Positions 22,674 through 32,640 of a DNA stretch of 64,000 nt are shown piece after piece. The position numbers were made by a program, and so were the translations under genes. The notes under the pieces are model-generated. The model searched no databases. It saw only the letters and a list, made by a program, of their open reading frames with translations, and was not told where the DNA came from. Positions within the stretch are counted from its first letter, which is position 1, and each line of letters starts with the position of its first letter. Source of the stretch: Thalassospira profundimaris WP0211 (GTDB taxonomy: Bacteria > Pseudomonadota > Alphaproteobacteria > Rhodospirillales > Thalassospiraceae); the NCBI RefSeq assembly GCF_000300275.1, contig NZ_AMRN01000002.1, positions 248,001 to 312,000 of the forward strand, in the 5' to 3' direction.

Positions 22674-24510
22674 CATATCATGCGGGGGCGCTTCCTCGAC
22701 ATTTGGAAGTGGGGAGCATCGCTCGATCCAGATGGATGTTCAGGGTAGCAACCAGGACGTCACGTTGAAGATCGAGGACATCAGCCGAGCGATGGTCAGC
22801 AATATTCCGGATGTCCTGTTGGACCTGCTGGAGGTGGCGGCTTACATCTACTGCGCCGACCGGCGGTGCTCACGCGGTGGCGACACGTTGGACGACTACG
22901 GCCACGATTGGCGGCGCGATCTGCGTTTTACCATTCCCCTTCGCGAACCCGACCGATGGGAATCGCCGGCGGTCAAGGAGGCGCTGCGTGACGCCCTTGG
23001 CTTTCTATCCGATGACGCCTACTCATTCTCTTTCGTGAGGGCAGAGAACCCCGTAGCGCCGAAAGAGCTGTACTTCACCGGATTGACCGAGGGAACTTTC
23101 GAGCCCGACGAGGTCGCCTTGTTCTCTGGCGGTGTCGACTCGTTTGCCGGTGCCGTCCACGATCTGGTCGCCAACGACATGAATCTGGCTCTGATCGGAC
23201 ACTTCTCGGCCACCAAGGTCGTCAACGTGCAAAAGGAACTGATCAGCGGTTTGCAACAGAACGGCCTTGATGGCCGGTTTTTCTACACATCGGTCGAGGT
23301 CAAGAACAAGGGCGTCCGTTCAGTAGACGAAAGCCAAAGGACGCGCTCCTTCCTGTTCGCCTGTCTGGGACTGGTCGTCGCCCGCCTGTTCGGAAAGGAC
23401 CGGCTCACCTTTTACGAAAATGGCGTGGTCAGCCTGAACCTTCCGATCGCCAAGGACATTATGGGCGCCCGGGCGACCCGCACGACTCATCCCCAGGTTC
23501 TGGACGGATTCACGACGTTCTTCTCGGAACTGCTCGATCATGAGATCGGGATCAGAACCCCCTTGCAATGGATGACCAAGCGGGAAGTCGTCGAAACCCT
23601 CAGCGGAAGCGGTTTTGAAGGCATGTTGGGAGATACGGTCAGTTGTACACGGACTTTCGTTCGCACTGTCGATCATCCGCATTGCGGTGTGTGCTCTCAG
23701 TGCATCGACCGGCGGTTCGCTGTCCTGGCAGCGGGGATGGAAGAATCCGATCCGGAGCAGGGGTATACGGTAGACCTGTTGACCGGGGATCGGAGCGCAA
23801 AAGAGCAAGACGTTCGAATGGCGGTCGATTACGTCAAGTGTTTCCAGAAGCTGACGGCCTGTCCCAAAAATCGCTTCTTGGTCGAGTACCCTGAAATCAC
23901 GTCAGCCTTGCGTTATTTTTCGGGCCTCTCGACCGCCGAGGCCTGCGATCGCATCTACGACCTGCTTCAACGGCATGCTCGGGACGTCCTGGACGTCCTT
24001 GATGCCGCAACCACGAGGCACAAGGGAGAATTGGTGCGGGGCGAATTGCCGGCGGGCTCCTTGCTGTCCATGTGCTTCAGCCGAAGTAAGATCGAGGTGT
24101 CTCCGCCTTCCGGCTACGACAGTCAGGTGAAGGATTTCATGGACAGGCTGCAGCGACCGGTTTGCGAGTTCGCTGTTGACGAAACCGCCAAGCGCGTCCT
24201 GTTCAAGGGCGACTTTTCCCTGGAAGGCACCAACTACGATCTGGTCGCCGCGCTGCTGGACAACCATCGCACTGGCAAACGGAACGGCTCCGATATTGCC
24301 TATATCCCGGCTCCCAACTTGGCGCAGGTGCTTGGCATAGCCGATGCCTCGCTGCGGCAACAGGTAGGCCGATTGCGGAAGCTGGTGACAGAGCGGCTTG
24401 GGGTCGATTTAGGCGTCCCACTGGGTACCGACGACTTCATTGAGAACAAAGAGCGGGCGGGCTATCGCCTCAGCCCGGCACTGCGGGAGGTTTCGCCCGG
24501 TGACCTTTGA
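22660..24510 (+). CDS. QueC-like (QatC-like) PP-loop ATPase with C-terminal winged helix
   Basis: A 616-residue protein starting at a GTG at 22660 inside the end of the previous gene. The PP-loop is SGGVDS at residues 156-161, preceded by an extra N-terminal domain. A QueC-type zinc site follows: Cys329, Cys342, Cys345 and Cys348 in HCGVCSQCIDRRFA. True QueC proteins are about 230 residues and make preQ0; this one is far longer. Residues about 540-610 resemble a winged helix (NLAQVLGIADASLRQQVGRL, ending NKERAGYRL). Long QueC-like enzymes occur in anti-phage operons (QatC, type IV CBASS), so a defence role is likely. No queD, queE or queF is nearby. Confidence 0.8.
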   Translation: MRTFNISCGGASSTFGSGEHRSIQMDVQGSNQDVTLKIEDISRAMVSNIPDVLLDLLEVAAYIYCADRRCSRGGDTLDDYGHDWRRDLRFTIPLREPDRWESPAVKEALRDALGFLSDDAYSFSFVRAENPVAPKELYFTGLTEGTFEPDEVALFSGGVDSFAGAVHDLVANDMNLALIGHFSATKVVNVQKELISGLQQNGLDGRFFYTSVEVKNKGVRSVDESQRTRSFLFACLGLVVARLFGKDRLTFYENGVVSLNLPIAKDIMGARATRTTHPQVLDGFTTFFSELLDHEIGIRTPLQWMTKREVVETLSGSGFEGMLGDTVSCTRTFVRTVDHPHCGVCSQCIDRRFAVLAAGMEESDPEQGYTVDLLTGDRSAKEQDVRMAVDYVKCFQKLTACPKNRFLVEYPEITSALRYFSGLSTAEACDRIYDLLQRHARDVLDVLDAATTRHKGELVRGELPAGSLLSMCFSRSKIEVSPPSGYDSQVKDFMDRLQRPVCEFAVDETAKRVLFKGDFSLEGTNYDLVAALLDNHRTGKRNGSDIAYIPAPNLAQVLGIADASLRQQVGRLRKLVTERLGVDLGVPLGTDDFIENKERAGYRLSPALREVSPGDL

Positions 24511-24821
24511 TTCGGTCTCCGTACTTTCCGTCATGAATTCTTGTTTGGTTTCAGGGGGGAAGTTGGGCAGGTGACTTTTGCGAGGCAGACAGGCCTTCCA
24601 ATAGCCCTAGATTCCGATCAGAAAAGCGCATGGAAATTCAATGCCCCACCAACCCGTACCGAACGGCCGTGGTCAACAGCTTCGGAGAGAATGAGCCGAG
24701 AGAGAGGGTGTGTGGGGAGCAGAGCCGTCGGGGCGGTCAACAGCTTGGCCGTGGGAGGCGCGCGGAAGCTGGGAATTCTGACGGCAACCGTCTCGCCGAG
24801 AGACAGTTGCCGATAGAAAAA
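24511..24821. other. 311-bp gene-free stretch next to the tRNA 3' end, with a hairpin
   Basis: No gene is supported. A stem-loop lies at 24783-24811: GGCAAC pairs with GTTGCC and GTCTC with GAGAC, with one mismatch and a five-base loop. GGTCAACAGCTT occurs twice (about 24672 and 24738). The segment separates the QueC-like gene from the 3' end of tRNA-Ser and is a likely site for an element boundary. Confidence 0.45.
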
Positions 24822-24911
<90 letters not shown>

Positions 24912-25226
24912 GCATATGTGGTCTTGGCGTTCGAGGCGGTGTTTACCGGGATGAGCGTCAGATTGCAAGAGGGAAATCTCAAATTTCCCGGACTCTTTTG
25001 CATGGGCTTTTCGGGCATGCCGGTTGGTCGCTTTCGAAAGTCGGGCAAGCTCATGCAAATCTGCGGCTTTGCCATGCTGTCCCCGGCGGCGTAAAAGCTC
25101 ACTCCGTGGTTGACTCTTTGGGCCAAAAGCGGTAATCCACCCGTTCTTCGCAGCGGTTCGGTATCTGTTAGCAGCGGCACCGAGCTGCGCGTTTGTGTTT
25201 CCAGAATGTTTTTCAGGAACTTTTAG
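24912..25226. promoter_or_regulatory. 315-bp intergenic region: tRNA promoter and rplU leader
   Basis: No gene is supported. The left end must hold the minus-strand tRNA-Ser promoter. The right half should hold the rplU-rpmA promoter and leader, with a possible hairpin region around 25150-25190 (AGCAGCGG and CCGAGCTGC segments). No exact promoter boxes stand out. Confidence 0.4.
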
Positions 25227-25538
25227 ATGTACGCAATCATCAAAACTGGCGGCAAACAGTATAAAGTTGCTGCCAACGACGTTATCAAAGTCGAAAAGAT
25301 CGCTGCCCAGGCCGGTGACACCGTGAAACTTGAAGAAGTTCTCATGGTTGCTGGCGACGGTGCGCCGAAGGTTGGTGCTCCGTTGGTCAAAGGTGCTTCT
25401 GTTACCGCAGAAGTTCTCGAGCAGGCCAAGGGCGACAAGGTGATCGTTTTCAAGAAAAAGCGCCGGCATAACTACCGTCGTAAAAATGGTCATCGCCAGA
25501 ACCTGACTGTTCTGCGCATCAAGGACATCAAAGCCTGA
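25227..25538 (+). CDS. rplU: 50S ribosomal protein L21
   Basis: A 103-residue protein with the L21 signature: [20 protein letters not shown] at the start and [19 protein letters not shown] near the end. It binds 23S rRNA in the large subunit. It is followed 35 bases later by rpmA and then obgE and proB, the common bacterial order. Length is normal for the family. Confidence 0.98.
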   Translation: MYAIIKTGGKQYKVAANDVIKVEKIAAQAGDTVKLEEVLMVAGDGAPKVGAPLVKGASVTAEVLEQAKGDKVIVFKKKRRHNYRRKNGHRQNLTVLRIKDIKA

Positions 25539-25573
25539 TTTATCAGGTTGAGATGCAGTTTTAGGAGAGTTTC

Positions 25574-25834
25574 ATGGCTCATAAGAAAGCTGGTGGTAGT
25601 TCGCGCAACGGTCGTGACTCCGAAGGTCGCCGTCTCGGCGTTAAAAAATTCGGTGGTCAGGCAGTTGTTGCAGGCAACATTCTCGTTCGTCAGCGTGGCA
25701 CCAAGTTCCATGCCGGTGACAATGTTGGCCTCGCCAAAGACCACACCCTGTTTGCGACTGTGAACGGTTCTGTCCAGTTCAAGTCGGGCTTCAAGGGTCG
25801 TACCTACGTAACCGTCGTTCCGGCCGAGGCGTAA
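25574..25834 (+). CDS. rpmA: 50S ribosomal protein L27
   Basis: An 86-residue L27. The start [19 protein letters not shown] shows the flexible N-terminal tail that reaches toward the peptidyl-transferase centre, and the body is typical ([20 protein letters not shown]). AGGAG lies just before the ATG. The distance from its stop to its terminator is enlarged by an inserted repeat element. Confidence 0.98.
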   Translation: MAHKKAGGSSRNGRDSEGRRLGVKKFGGQAVVAGNILVRQRGTKFHAGDNVGLAKDHTLFATVNGSVQFKSGFKGRTYVTVVPAEA

Positions 25835-25868
25835 GCCTCCCGTCGGCTGCGCGATACGTAGCAAGATT

Positions 25869-26121
25869 AGGGTCAGTTCCCATCAATCTCATCCATTCTG
25901 CGCAGTCATAAAGACATCTGAGAAGAAGTCGGCTGCGCAGAACGCTTTTCAGCATTCAAGCAGGCGTGACGTACTCAGAGGTCTTTATGACCGCGCCCGC
26001 AGGGTTTCAGGCAAAGCGCACAATCGAAATAGTCGACCGCTTGAAAAGGTTCCAACCTGTTCGTCGCAATTGCACACTTTGTCTGAAACAGAATTGTATG
26101 AAATTGATGGGAACTGACCCT
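25869..26121. mobile_element. 253-bp non-autonomous inverted-repeat element (MITE-like) with three stems
   Basis: AGGGTCAGTTCCCATCAAT at 25869-25887 is the exact reverse complement of 26103-26121, and the pairing continues imperfectly inward to about 33 bases. Inside are two more long inverted repeats: 25900-25922 with 25976-25998 (21 of 23 bases pair), and a region near 26005-26025 with about 26075-26098. No transposase is encoded. A target duplication is not obvious. The element lies between rpmA and the rpmA terminator. Confidence 0.75.
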
Positions 26122-26123
26122 TG

Positions 26124-26155
26124 AGGGAGGAATGAGCAATCATTCCTCCCTTGTT
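26124..26155 (+). terminator. Intrinsic terminator of rplU-rpmA
   Basis: AGGGAGGAATG at 26124-26134 pairs perfectly with CATTCCTCCCT at 26141-26151 around a six-base loop, followed by TGTTTT. The repeat element ends three bases before it. Confidence 0.85.
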
Positions 26156-26228
26156 TTATGTGATATAGAATTTCGGACCCCGTCGCTGCGCGTCCCTCGC
26201 GCACCGGGGAGCCAATATAAAGTGATAA

Positions 26229-28411
<2,183 letters not shown>

Positions 28412-28441
28412 GCGCAAGCGCTGCACAATTTCAGCAGACCC

Positions 28442-28467
28442 AAAGGGGACGTTCGTGTCCCTTTTTT
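28442..28467 (+). terminator. Intrinsic terminator after proB
   Basis: AAAGGGGAC pairs with GTCCCTTT (one bulged G) around GTTCGT, followed by a run of seven T residues ending near 28468. It lies about 30 bases after the proB stop. Confidence 0.8.
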
Positions 28468-28487
28468 TGCGTCTGCGAACCAATCAT

Positions 28488-28528
28488 AAAAAAGGCTGGC
28501 CTCCGGAATACAGAGGACAGCCTTTTTT
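28488..28528. terminator. Bidirectional terminator between proB and the XRE gene
   Basis: AAAAAAGGCTG on the left pairs with CAGCCTTTTTT on the right, with a further CCTC/GAGG stem inside. The six-A and six-T flanks make it functional on both strands, as expected between convergent genes. Confidence 0.85.
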
Positions 28529-28558
28529 GCGGTGGCACTATGGTCCGGATATGCGGAC

Positions 28559-28954
28559 TTAGGCAGCCTGATCGGCAAGGGCACGGGCCATCTGGCTCAG
28601 TGCTTCCTGATGCTTCTCGTGCTTGATGCTTGCAAAGTTACGTGCAAGTTCAAGGCACATACGCTGACGCGCATTGAGCTCGGTTTCCTGATTGCCTTCC
28701 AGGCCTTCATAGAAATAGCTTACCGGAACGCCCAGCACCTGAGAGATTTCGTAAAGACGACCAGCAGAGATGCGGTTAATGCCGCGCTCGTATTTGTGAG
28801 CCTGCTGATAGGTAACGCCAATCAGGTCCGCCATCTGCTGCTGGGAAAGGCCCAGCATGATGCGACGTTCGCGGATGCGCTGACCAACATAACGGTCAGT
28901 GTCTGTGGCGCGGTTTGCGCGTTTCGGTTCTTCGGTTTGTGTGTTCTCAGTCAT
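28559..28954 (-). CDS. XRE-family transcriptional regulator
   Basis: A 131-residue protein. A hydrophilic N-terminal segment precedes the XRE HTH at about residues 25-80 (RIRERRIMLGLSQQQMADLI, TYQQAHKYERGINRISAGRL). The C-terminal helix (LELARNFASIKHEKHQEAL) may dimerise. The ATG at 28954 is preferred to an upstream Met since the HTH family starts near here. It is convergent with proB and probably monocistronic. Its targets are unknown. Confidence 0.85.
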   Translation of the reverse strand: MTENTQTEEPKRANRATDTDRYVGQRIRERRIMLGLSQQQMADLIGVTYQQAHKYERGINRISAGRLYEISQVLGVPVSYFYEGLEGNQETELNARQRMCLELARNFASIKHEKHQEALSQMARALADQAA

Positions 28955-29122
28955 GTTATAATCCGTTATCAACCGCCAGTTATTATTCCCCACTTCGGAT
29001 GCTGTCGGGTTCGTTGTTTTTCCCGATATGTCACACCCATCGCGGCACCTTTCAGGCACTGCGATTTTGATGACCTGTACCTGAACATTGGTCAGATAAT
29101 CATTACAGCTTTCCGCCAGAAG

Positions 29123-29479
29123 CTAGCTATATAGGTCAATCGAGCTGTCTTTGTCTAGTGCAGAAGGCGAAAAAAAGACGTTCGTTTCTACGCTGTCTGG
29201 TTTGTGATGAAGCGCATAGCTGGCATGCGCAGACTGAATGACCGGCGGTTGCAAAAGGTTTTCCTGAGGTAGGATCTGACCCAGAAGCTGGGTCCAGAAT
29301 GCTGCACTGCCCACAAGATCATGGGGTTGCAGCCACGCGCCACCACCCTGCGCAATTTTTTCAACAGGTGAAAATTGCGTCAGTTGCTCGATCCCGATCC
29401 CGGCAGGACCATCGGTTCCACTGCTCGCAGTTTCGGTCCTGCGGGCCGGGAGCATGGAAATCGGTGTGATCGCGGTCAT
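29123..29479 (-). CDS. Hypothetical protein (118 aa), weakly supported
   Basis: A 118-residue frame beginning MTAITPISMLPARRTETASS. It contains a plausible helical middle (DLVGSAAFWTQLLGQILPQE) but no recognisable domain. No good ribosome site precedes the ATG. It lies between two minus-strand genes in otherwise empty DNA and has codon use like the neighbours. I report it as possible, not certain. Confidence 0.4.
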   Translation of the reverse strand: MTAITPISMLPARRTETASSGTDGPAGIGIEQLTQFSPVEKIAQGGGAWLQPHDLVGSAAFWTQLLGQILPQENLLQPPVIQSAHASYALHHKPDSVETNVFFSPSALDKDSSIDLYS

Positions 29480-29699
29480 GTGTTTTTCGGTTTATTGGGT
29501 CATTGTTGCCTGTGTATTTCGGGACTCCGTGGGTTTTGGTCTGTGGTCATGGCAATCACCCGGCAAAAATTGCCGCCTTTCGGCGGTGCCGGGCGTTCTG
29601 AAAGTGTTAACGAAAAATTTATGCAGGATTGGTGCCGGACGGCTTGGGCGTTCGGCGGGGCATTGTTTGCCGCCCGGCCAAACATCTGATGCGGGCATG

Positions 29700-29737
29700 A
29701 AAAAAGGCGAAGTGCGCTATGGCAGCTTCGCCTTTTT
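29700..29737. terminator. Bidirectional terminator downstream of phaR
   Basis: AAAAAAGGCGAAG at 29700-29712 pairs with CTTCGCCTTTTT at 29726-29737. On the minus strand it follows the phaR stop by about 30 bases and ends in a T-run. The rest of 29480-29700 shows no gene. Confidence 0.85.
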
Positions 29738-29769
29738 GATCTCAGTGCCCGGGATGCGGGCCGGGGGCC

Positions 29770-30387
29770 TTATTTGCCGGACTTGCCACCGGCAAGGTTG
29801 TTAAGCTGCGCCTGCATGGCTTCAAGCTGGCTTTTCAGCTCATCCAATGACGCATCTGATTTCGCAGCACCGGGTGCTGTTGGCTTTTTCGGGCCTTCGC
29901 CGGTCGGCTCACCATTTTCATCCTGCATGAAGGGCGAGAACATCTTCATCGTCTGTTCAAACAGCGCGATGTTCTGTTTGTTCATTTCCTCGAACTGGCC
30001 AAACGGGAACATGCCCTGCATGGTGCCCTGCATATATTCGCGCATCTGTTCCTGATTATGGCCAAAGGCGCGCATTGCCTGTTCAAGGTAGCTCGGCACC
30101 AGCCCCTGAAGGCTGTCGCCATAAAAACCGATCAATTGGCGCAGGAAGCTGATCGGCAGAAGGTTCTGCCCCTTGTTTTCTTCCTCGACAATAATCTGGG
30201 TAAGGACCGGACGGGTGATGTCTTCACCCGATTTCGCGTCATAGACAACAAAGTCGGTATTGTCTTTGACCATCTGCGAAAGGTGATCAAGCGTCACATA
30301 GGAACTGGTCGCCGTGTTATAGAGGCGGCGGTTCGCATATTTCTTGATAACGATGCGGTCCTGATCATCTGATTTCTTGTTGGTCAT
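29770..30387 (-). CDS. phaR: Polyhydroxyalkanoate synthesis repressor PhaR
   Basis: A 205-residue protein. The N-terminal PhaR DNA-binding domain is clear (IVIKKYANRRLYNTATSSYV, then LDHLSQMVKDNTDFVVYDAK), followed by the PHB-accumulation regulatory domain (TRPVLTQIIVEEENKGQNLL) and a helical, Gln/Met-rich C terminus. PhaR senses PHB granules and represses phasin and PHA genes. It diverges from the PhaE/PhaC-like operon, which it may control through the shared upstream region. Confidence 0.95.
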   Translation of the reverse strand: MTNKKSDDQDRIVIKKYANRRLYNTATSSYVTLDHLSQMVKDNTDFVVYDAKSGEDITRPVLTQIIVEEENKGQNLLPISFLRQLIGFYGDSLQGLVPSYLEQAMRAFGHNQEQMREYMQGTMQGMFPFGQFEEMNKQNIALFEQTMKMFSPFMQDENGEPTGEGPKKPTAPGAAKSDASLDELKSQLEAMQAQLNNLAGGKSGK

Positions 30388-30726
30388 GGCGTCTTTCCTG
30401 CTTCCCTGTTTCCCGGACGTATGTCTGGCGAACCTTCTGGTGGTGTCGTTCCACCTGCTTTGCGCCCCGGCAATTCACATTGTTGCGTTTACGATGTTGC
30501 GCAGCATTTTCGATTTTGCATTCGCTCAGAAGACTGTGAGAGTGCCGCGAATTTTCCAATGTGTCCAGTATTCAACGCGAAGTGCAGTGCGAAAAACAAC
30601 TTTGGATACCGTTTGTTGCGCCACAGCACGGGAATTCGTTTTCCCGCGACCCTCAACCTCTTATAGTGGTCGCCAACAGATACGCGTCGCATCTGAACAA
30701 TACTGGGAACAATAAGGGTATCGCCG
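30388..30726. promoter_or_regulatory. 339-bp divergent regulatory region between phaR and the PhaE/PhaC-like genes
   Basis: No gene is supported. TTGC elements cluster at 30482-30520, including the near palindrome ATGTTGCGCAGCAT at 30494-30507, with further GTTGCGTTT and TTTTGCATT. TTGC/GCAA-type sites are what PhaR proteins are known to bind, so this is a candidate PhaR operator. No exact promoter was identified. Confidence 0.45.
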
Positions 30727-31539
30727 ATGGCCAAGGCTACGAACGACCCCGACCAATCACAAACCACAGGGGCTTCGTCATCAGACGCCGATGACGAACG
30801 GCTTGACCAACTTGCCCGGCAGTTTCTTGAACTCTGGCGCCAACAGGTCGCTGCAACCGCTGACGGTGCCCATGCCGCCAGTGCCATCGGGCGCCTTTAT
30901 GCATCCCTTGGTGCCGATACCACCCGCATGGGTGAAGGCTTTGAAGCCTGGGGCAAGCTGATCGGTCAAATGGCGATGGGCCAGCATCCCGCATCCGGTG
31001 TTGGAAATCCAATCGGCAACCCGATGGGCGATGCCATGGCGGCGGCCAATCCTTTGCAGGCGATGCTCGATCAGATGGCCAAGGCCGCACGCGAACTGCC
31101 GGCATCCCCGTTCGCGGGCATGCCGTTTGCGCCCGATATGTCTGCCATGGCTGGTATGGCCGGGATGACGCCAAAACCAGACACTGCAAAAGCTGAACCG
31201 GATGTCGCGGATGCTGCCGGTAACACTGCCGGGCAGACATCCGATAAAGACAGCGCACAAACATCCGCCGCCGATGAAGCCAACAAGACTTCCAAAACCA
31301 AACGTGCCGCAAAAAACGCTGCAAAGGGGCAGGGGAAGAATGATCAGTCCGCCAAAACAAAAACCGCTTCCGCCAAAACGCGAAAATCAGAGGCGGGCGG
31401 GGCCAAGACCGCTTCCGATGCATCTGGCAGTCGAGATGACGAGCTGGCTCAGCTCGCGCGCCGCATTGCCGATCTTTCTGAAACAATTGCTGCCCTGGAA
31501 GCCGGAACTGAAGGATCAGGCGGAAAGTCTTCTGGCTGA
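30727..31539 (+). CDS. PhaE-like PHA synthase subunit or granule-associated protein
   Basis: A 270-residue protein. The N-terminal 110 residues are helical (LDQLARQFLELWRQQVAATA; GEGFEAWGKLIGQMAMG). A long Ala/Lys/Thr-rich disordered region follows, then a C-terminal heptad-like stretch (DELAQLARRIADLSETIAAL). A helical partner followed by a PhaC-like enzyme matches the class III PhaE-PhaC arrangement, but the sequence is diverged, and a phasin-like role is an alternative. Its 3' end overlaps the next gene in another frame. Confidence 0.6.
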   Translation: MAKATNDPDQSQTTGASSSDADDERLDQLARQFLELWRQQVAATADGAHAASAIGRLYASLGADTTRMGEGFEAWGKLIGQMAMGQHPASGVGNPIGNPMGDAMAAANPLQAMLDQMAKAARELPASPFAGMPFAPDMSAMAGMAGMTPKPDTAKAEPDVADAAGNTAGQTSDKDSAQTSAADEANKTSKTKRAAKNAAKGQGKNDQSAKTKTASAKTRKSEAGGAKTASDASGSRDDELAQLARRIADLSETIAALEAGTEGSGGKSSG

Positions 31540-32623
31540 GCTTGAAGCCTATCACCCTGATGACGTTGCACAGGCACTTGATCGTGTCGCCTTTGATCGC
31601 CATGCCGGGTTCCATGACGGGGTGCGGGCCTATCAACGCCATCCCTATCGCCGCCCGCGTGATCAGGACCGCAAGGATATCCCGACCGTCTGGGAAGAGG
31701 GATCGACACGGGTATATGATTATGGCGCGACTTCTGACAACAAGGCGGCAAAAACCGGCGAAGTCGTCCTGCTTGTGCCGTCGCTGGTCAATCGCGGTTA
31801 TATCCTTGATCTCAATGAAAAGCGAAGCTTTGCGCGCTATCTGGCCAAATGCGGCTATCGCCCGCTTCTGGTCGAATGGGGCTATCCCGGCATGGACGAA
31901 GCCAACTTTGGCCTTGATGATTATGTTGCTGGCCGTCTGGTCACCATTCTTCAGGACGTCGCCGATATCAATGGCGGGCCCGTGCCGGTGGTGGGCTATT
32001 GCATGGGCGGGGTTGTTGCCCTTGCGGCGACACTTCTCGATCCGGCTCAGGTGTCAAAGCTTGTTCTGCTGGCAACCCCTTGGGACTTCATGGCCGCCGG
32101 TCCAACCCAGTCACGCATTGCTGCGGCCTTTGCGCCCTCTTTGCCGCAAATGCTGGCGATCCATGACACGCTTCCGGTCGATGTGCTGCAAAGCCTGTTT
32201 GCCAGCCTCGATCCCTTCATGATGGGCGAAAAGTTCCGGCGTTTTCAGGCCATGGCAATGGATTCAACCAAGGCACAGGATTTTGTCGCCCTCGAAGATT
32301 GGCTGAATGATGGTGTGCCTTTGCCGCGTCGGGTCGCGGTCGATTGCCTGATTGGCTGGTATGTCGAAAACCGCCCGGCCAAGGGCCAGTGGCAGATTGA
32401 CGGCATTGATATCAACCCGGCGGACTTGTCCTGCCCGGTGCTGGCCGTGATCCCGGAAAATGATCGCATCGTCCCGCCCGAAAGCGCGCAGGCGCTTTTT
32501 GATGCCTGCCCCGAAGATCTCCGCACCGAACTTCATCCCTCCGCCGGGCATATCGGCATGATGGTCGGATCACGGGCGGAAAAATCCACATGGAAACCGG
32601 TGGTCGACTGGCTTGCGGGCTAA
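31436..32623 (+). CDS. phaC: PhaC-like polyhydroxyalkanoate synthase (alpha/beta hydrolase)
   Basis: An alpha/beta-hydrolase of about 380-395 residues. The lipase-like box GYCMGGVVAL carries the PHA synthase cysteine; Asp lies in VIPENDRIVPPESA and His in SAGHIGMMVG, completing the triad. It would polymerise hydroxyacyl-CoA. The start is uncertain: the ATG at 31436 gives MTSWLSSRAALP, while a TTG at about 31487 would begin near LPWKPELKDQ. Either start overlaps the upstream gene out of frame. The stop codon lies in the loop of the terminator. Confidence 0.82.
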   Translation: MTSWLSSRAALPIFLKQLLPWKPELKDQAESLLAELEAYHPDDVAQALDRVAFDRHAGFHDGVRAYQRHPYRRPRDQDRKDIPTVWEEGSTRVYDYGATSDNKAAKTGEVVLLVPSLVNRGYILDLNEKRSFARYLAKCGYRPLLVEWGYPGMDEANFGLDDYVAGRLVTILQDVADINGGPVPVVGYCMGGVVALAATLLDPAQVSKLVLLATPWDFMAAGPTQSRIAAAFAPSLPQMLAIHDTLPVDVLQSLFASLDPFMMGEKFRRFQAMAMDSTKAQDFVALEDWLNDGVPLPRRVAVDCLIGWYVENRPAKGQWQIDGIDINPADLSCPVLAVIPENDRIVPPESAQALFDACPEDLRTELHPSAGHIGMMVGSRAEKSTWKPVVDWLAG

Positions 32624-32640
32624 CCCGAAAGCCAGTTTTT
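32607..32640 (+). terminator. Intrinsic terminator containing the phaC stop codon
   Basis: ACTGGCTT at 32607-32614 pairs with AAGCCAGT at 32629-32636, with an inner CGGG/CCCG stem and loop CTAA, then TTTTT. The TAA stop of the gene is in the loop, so a terminating ribosome should cover the hairpin. Confidence 0.8.

Noticed and set aside
22660-24510. Housekeeping QueC for queuosine synthesis
   Set aside because: The protein is more than twice QueC length, has extra N- and C-terminal domains, lies with no other que genes, and is coupled to an unknown protein.
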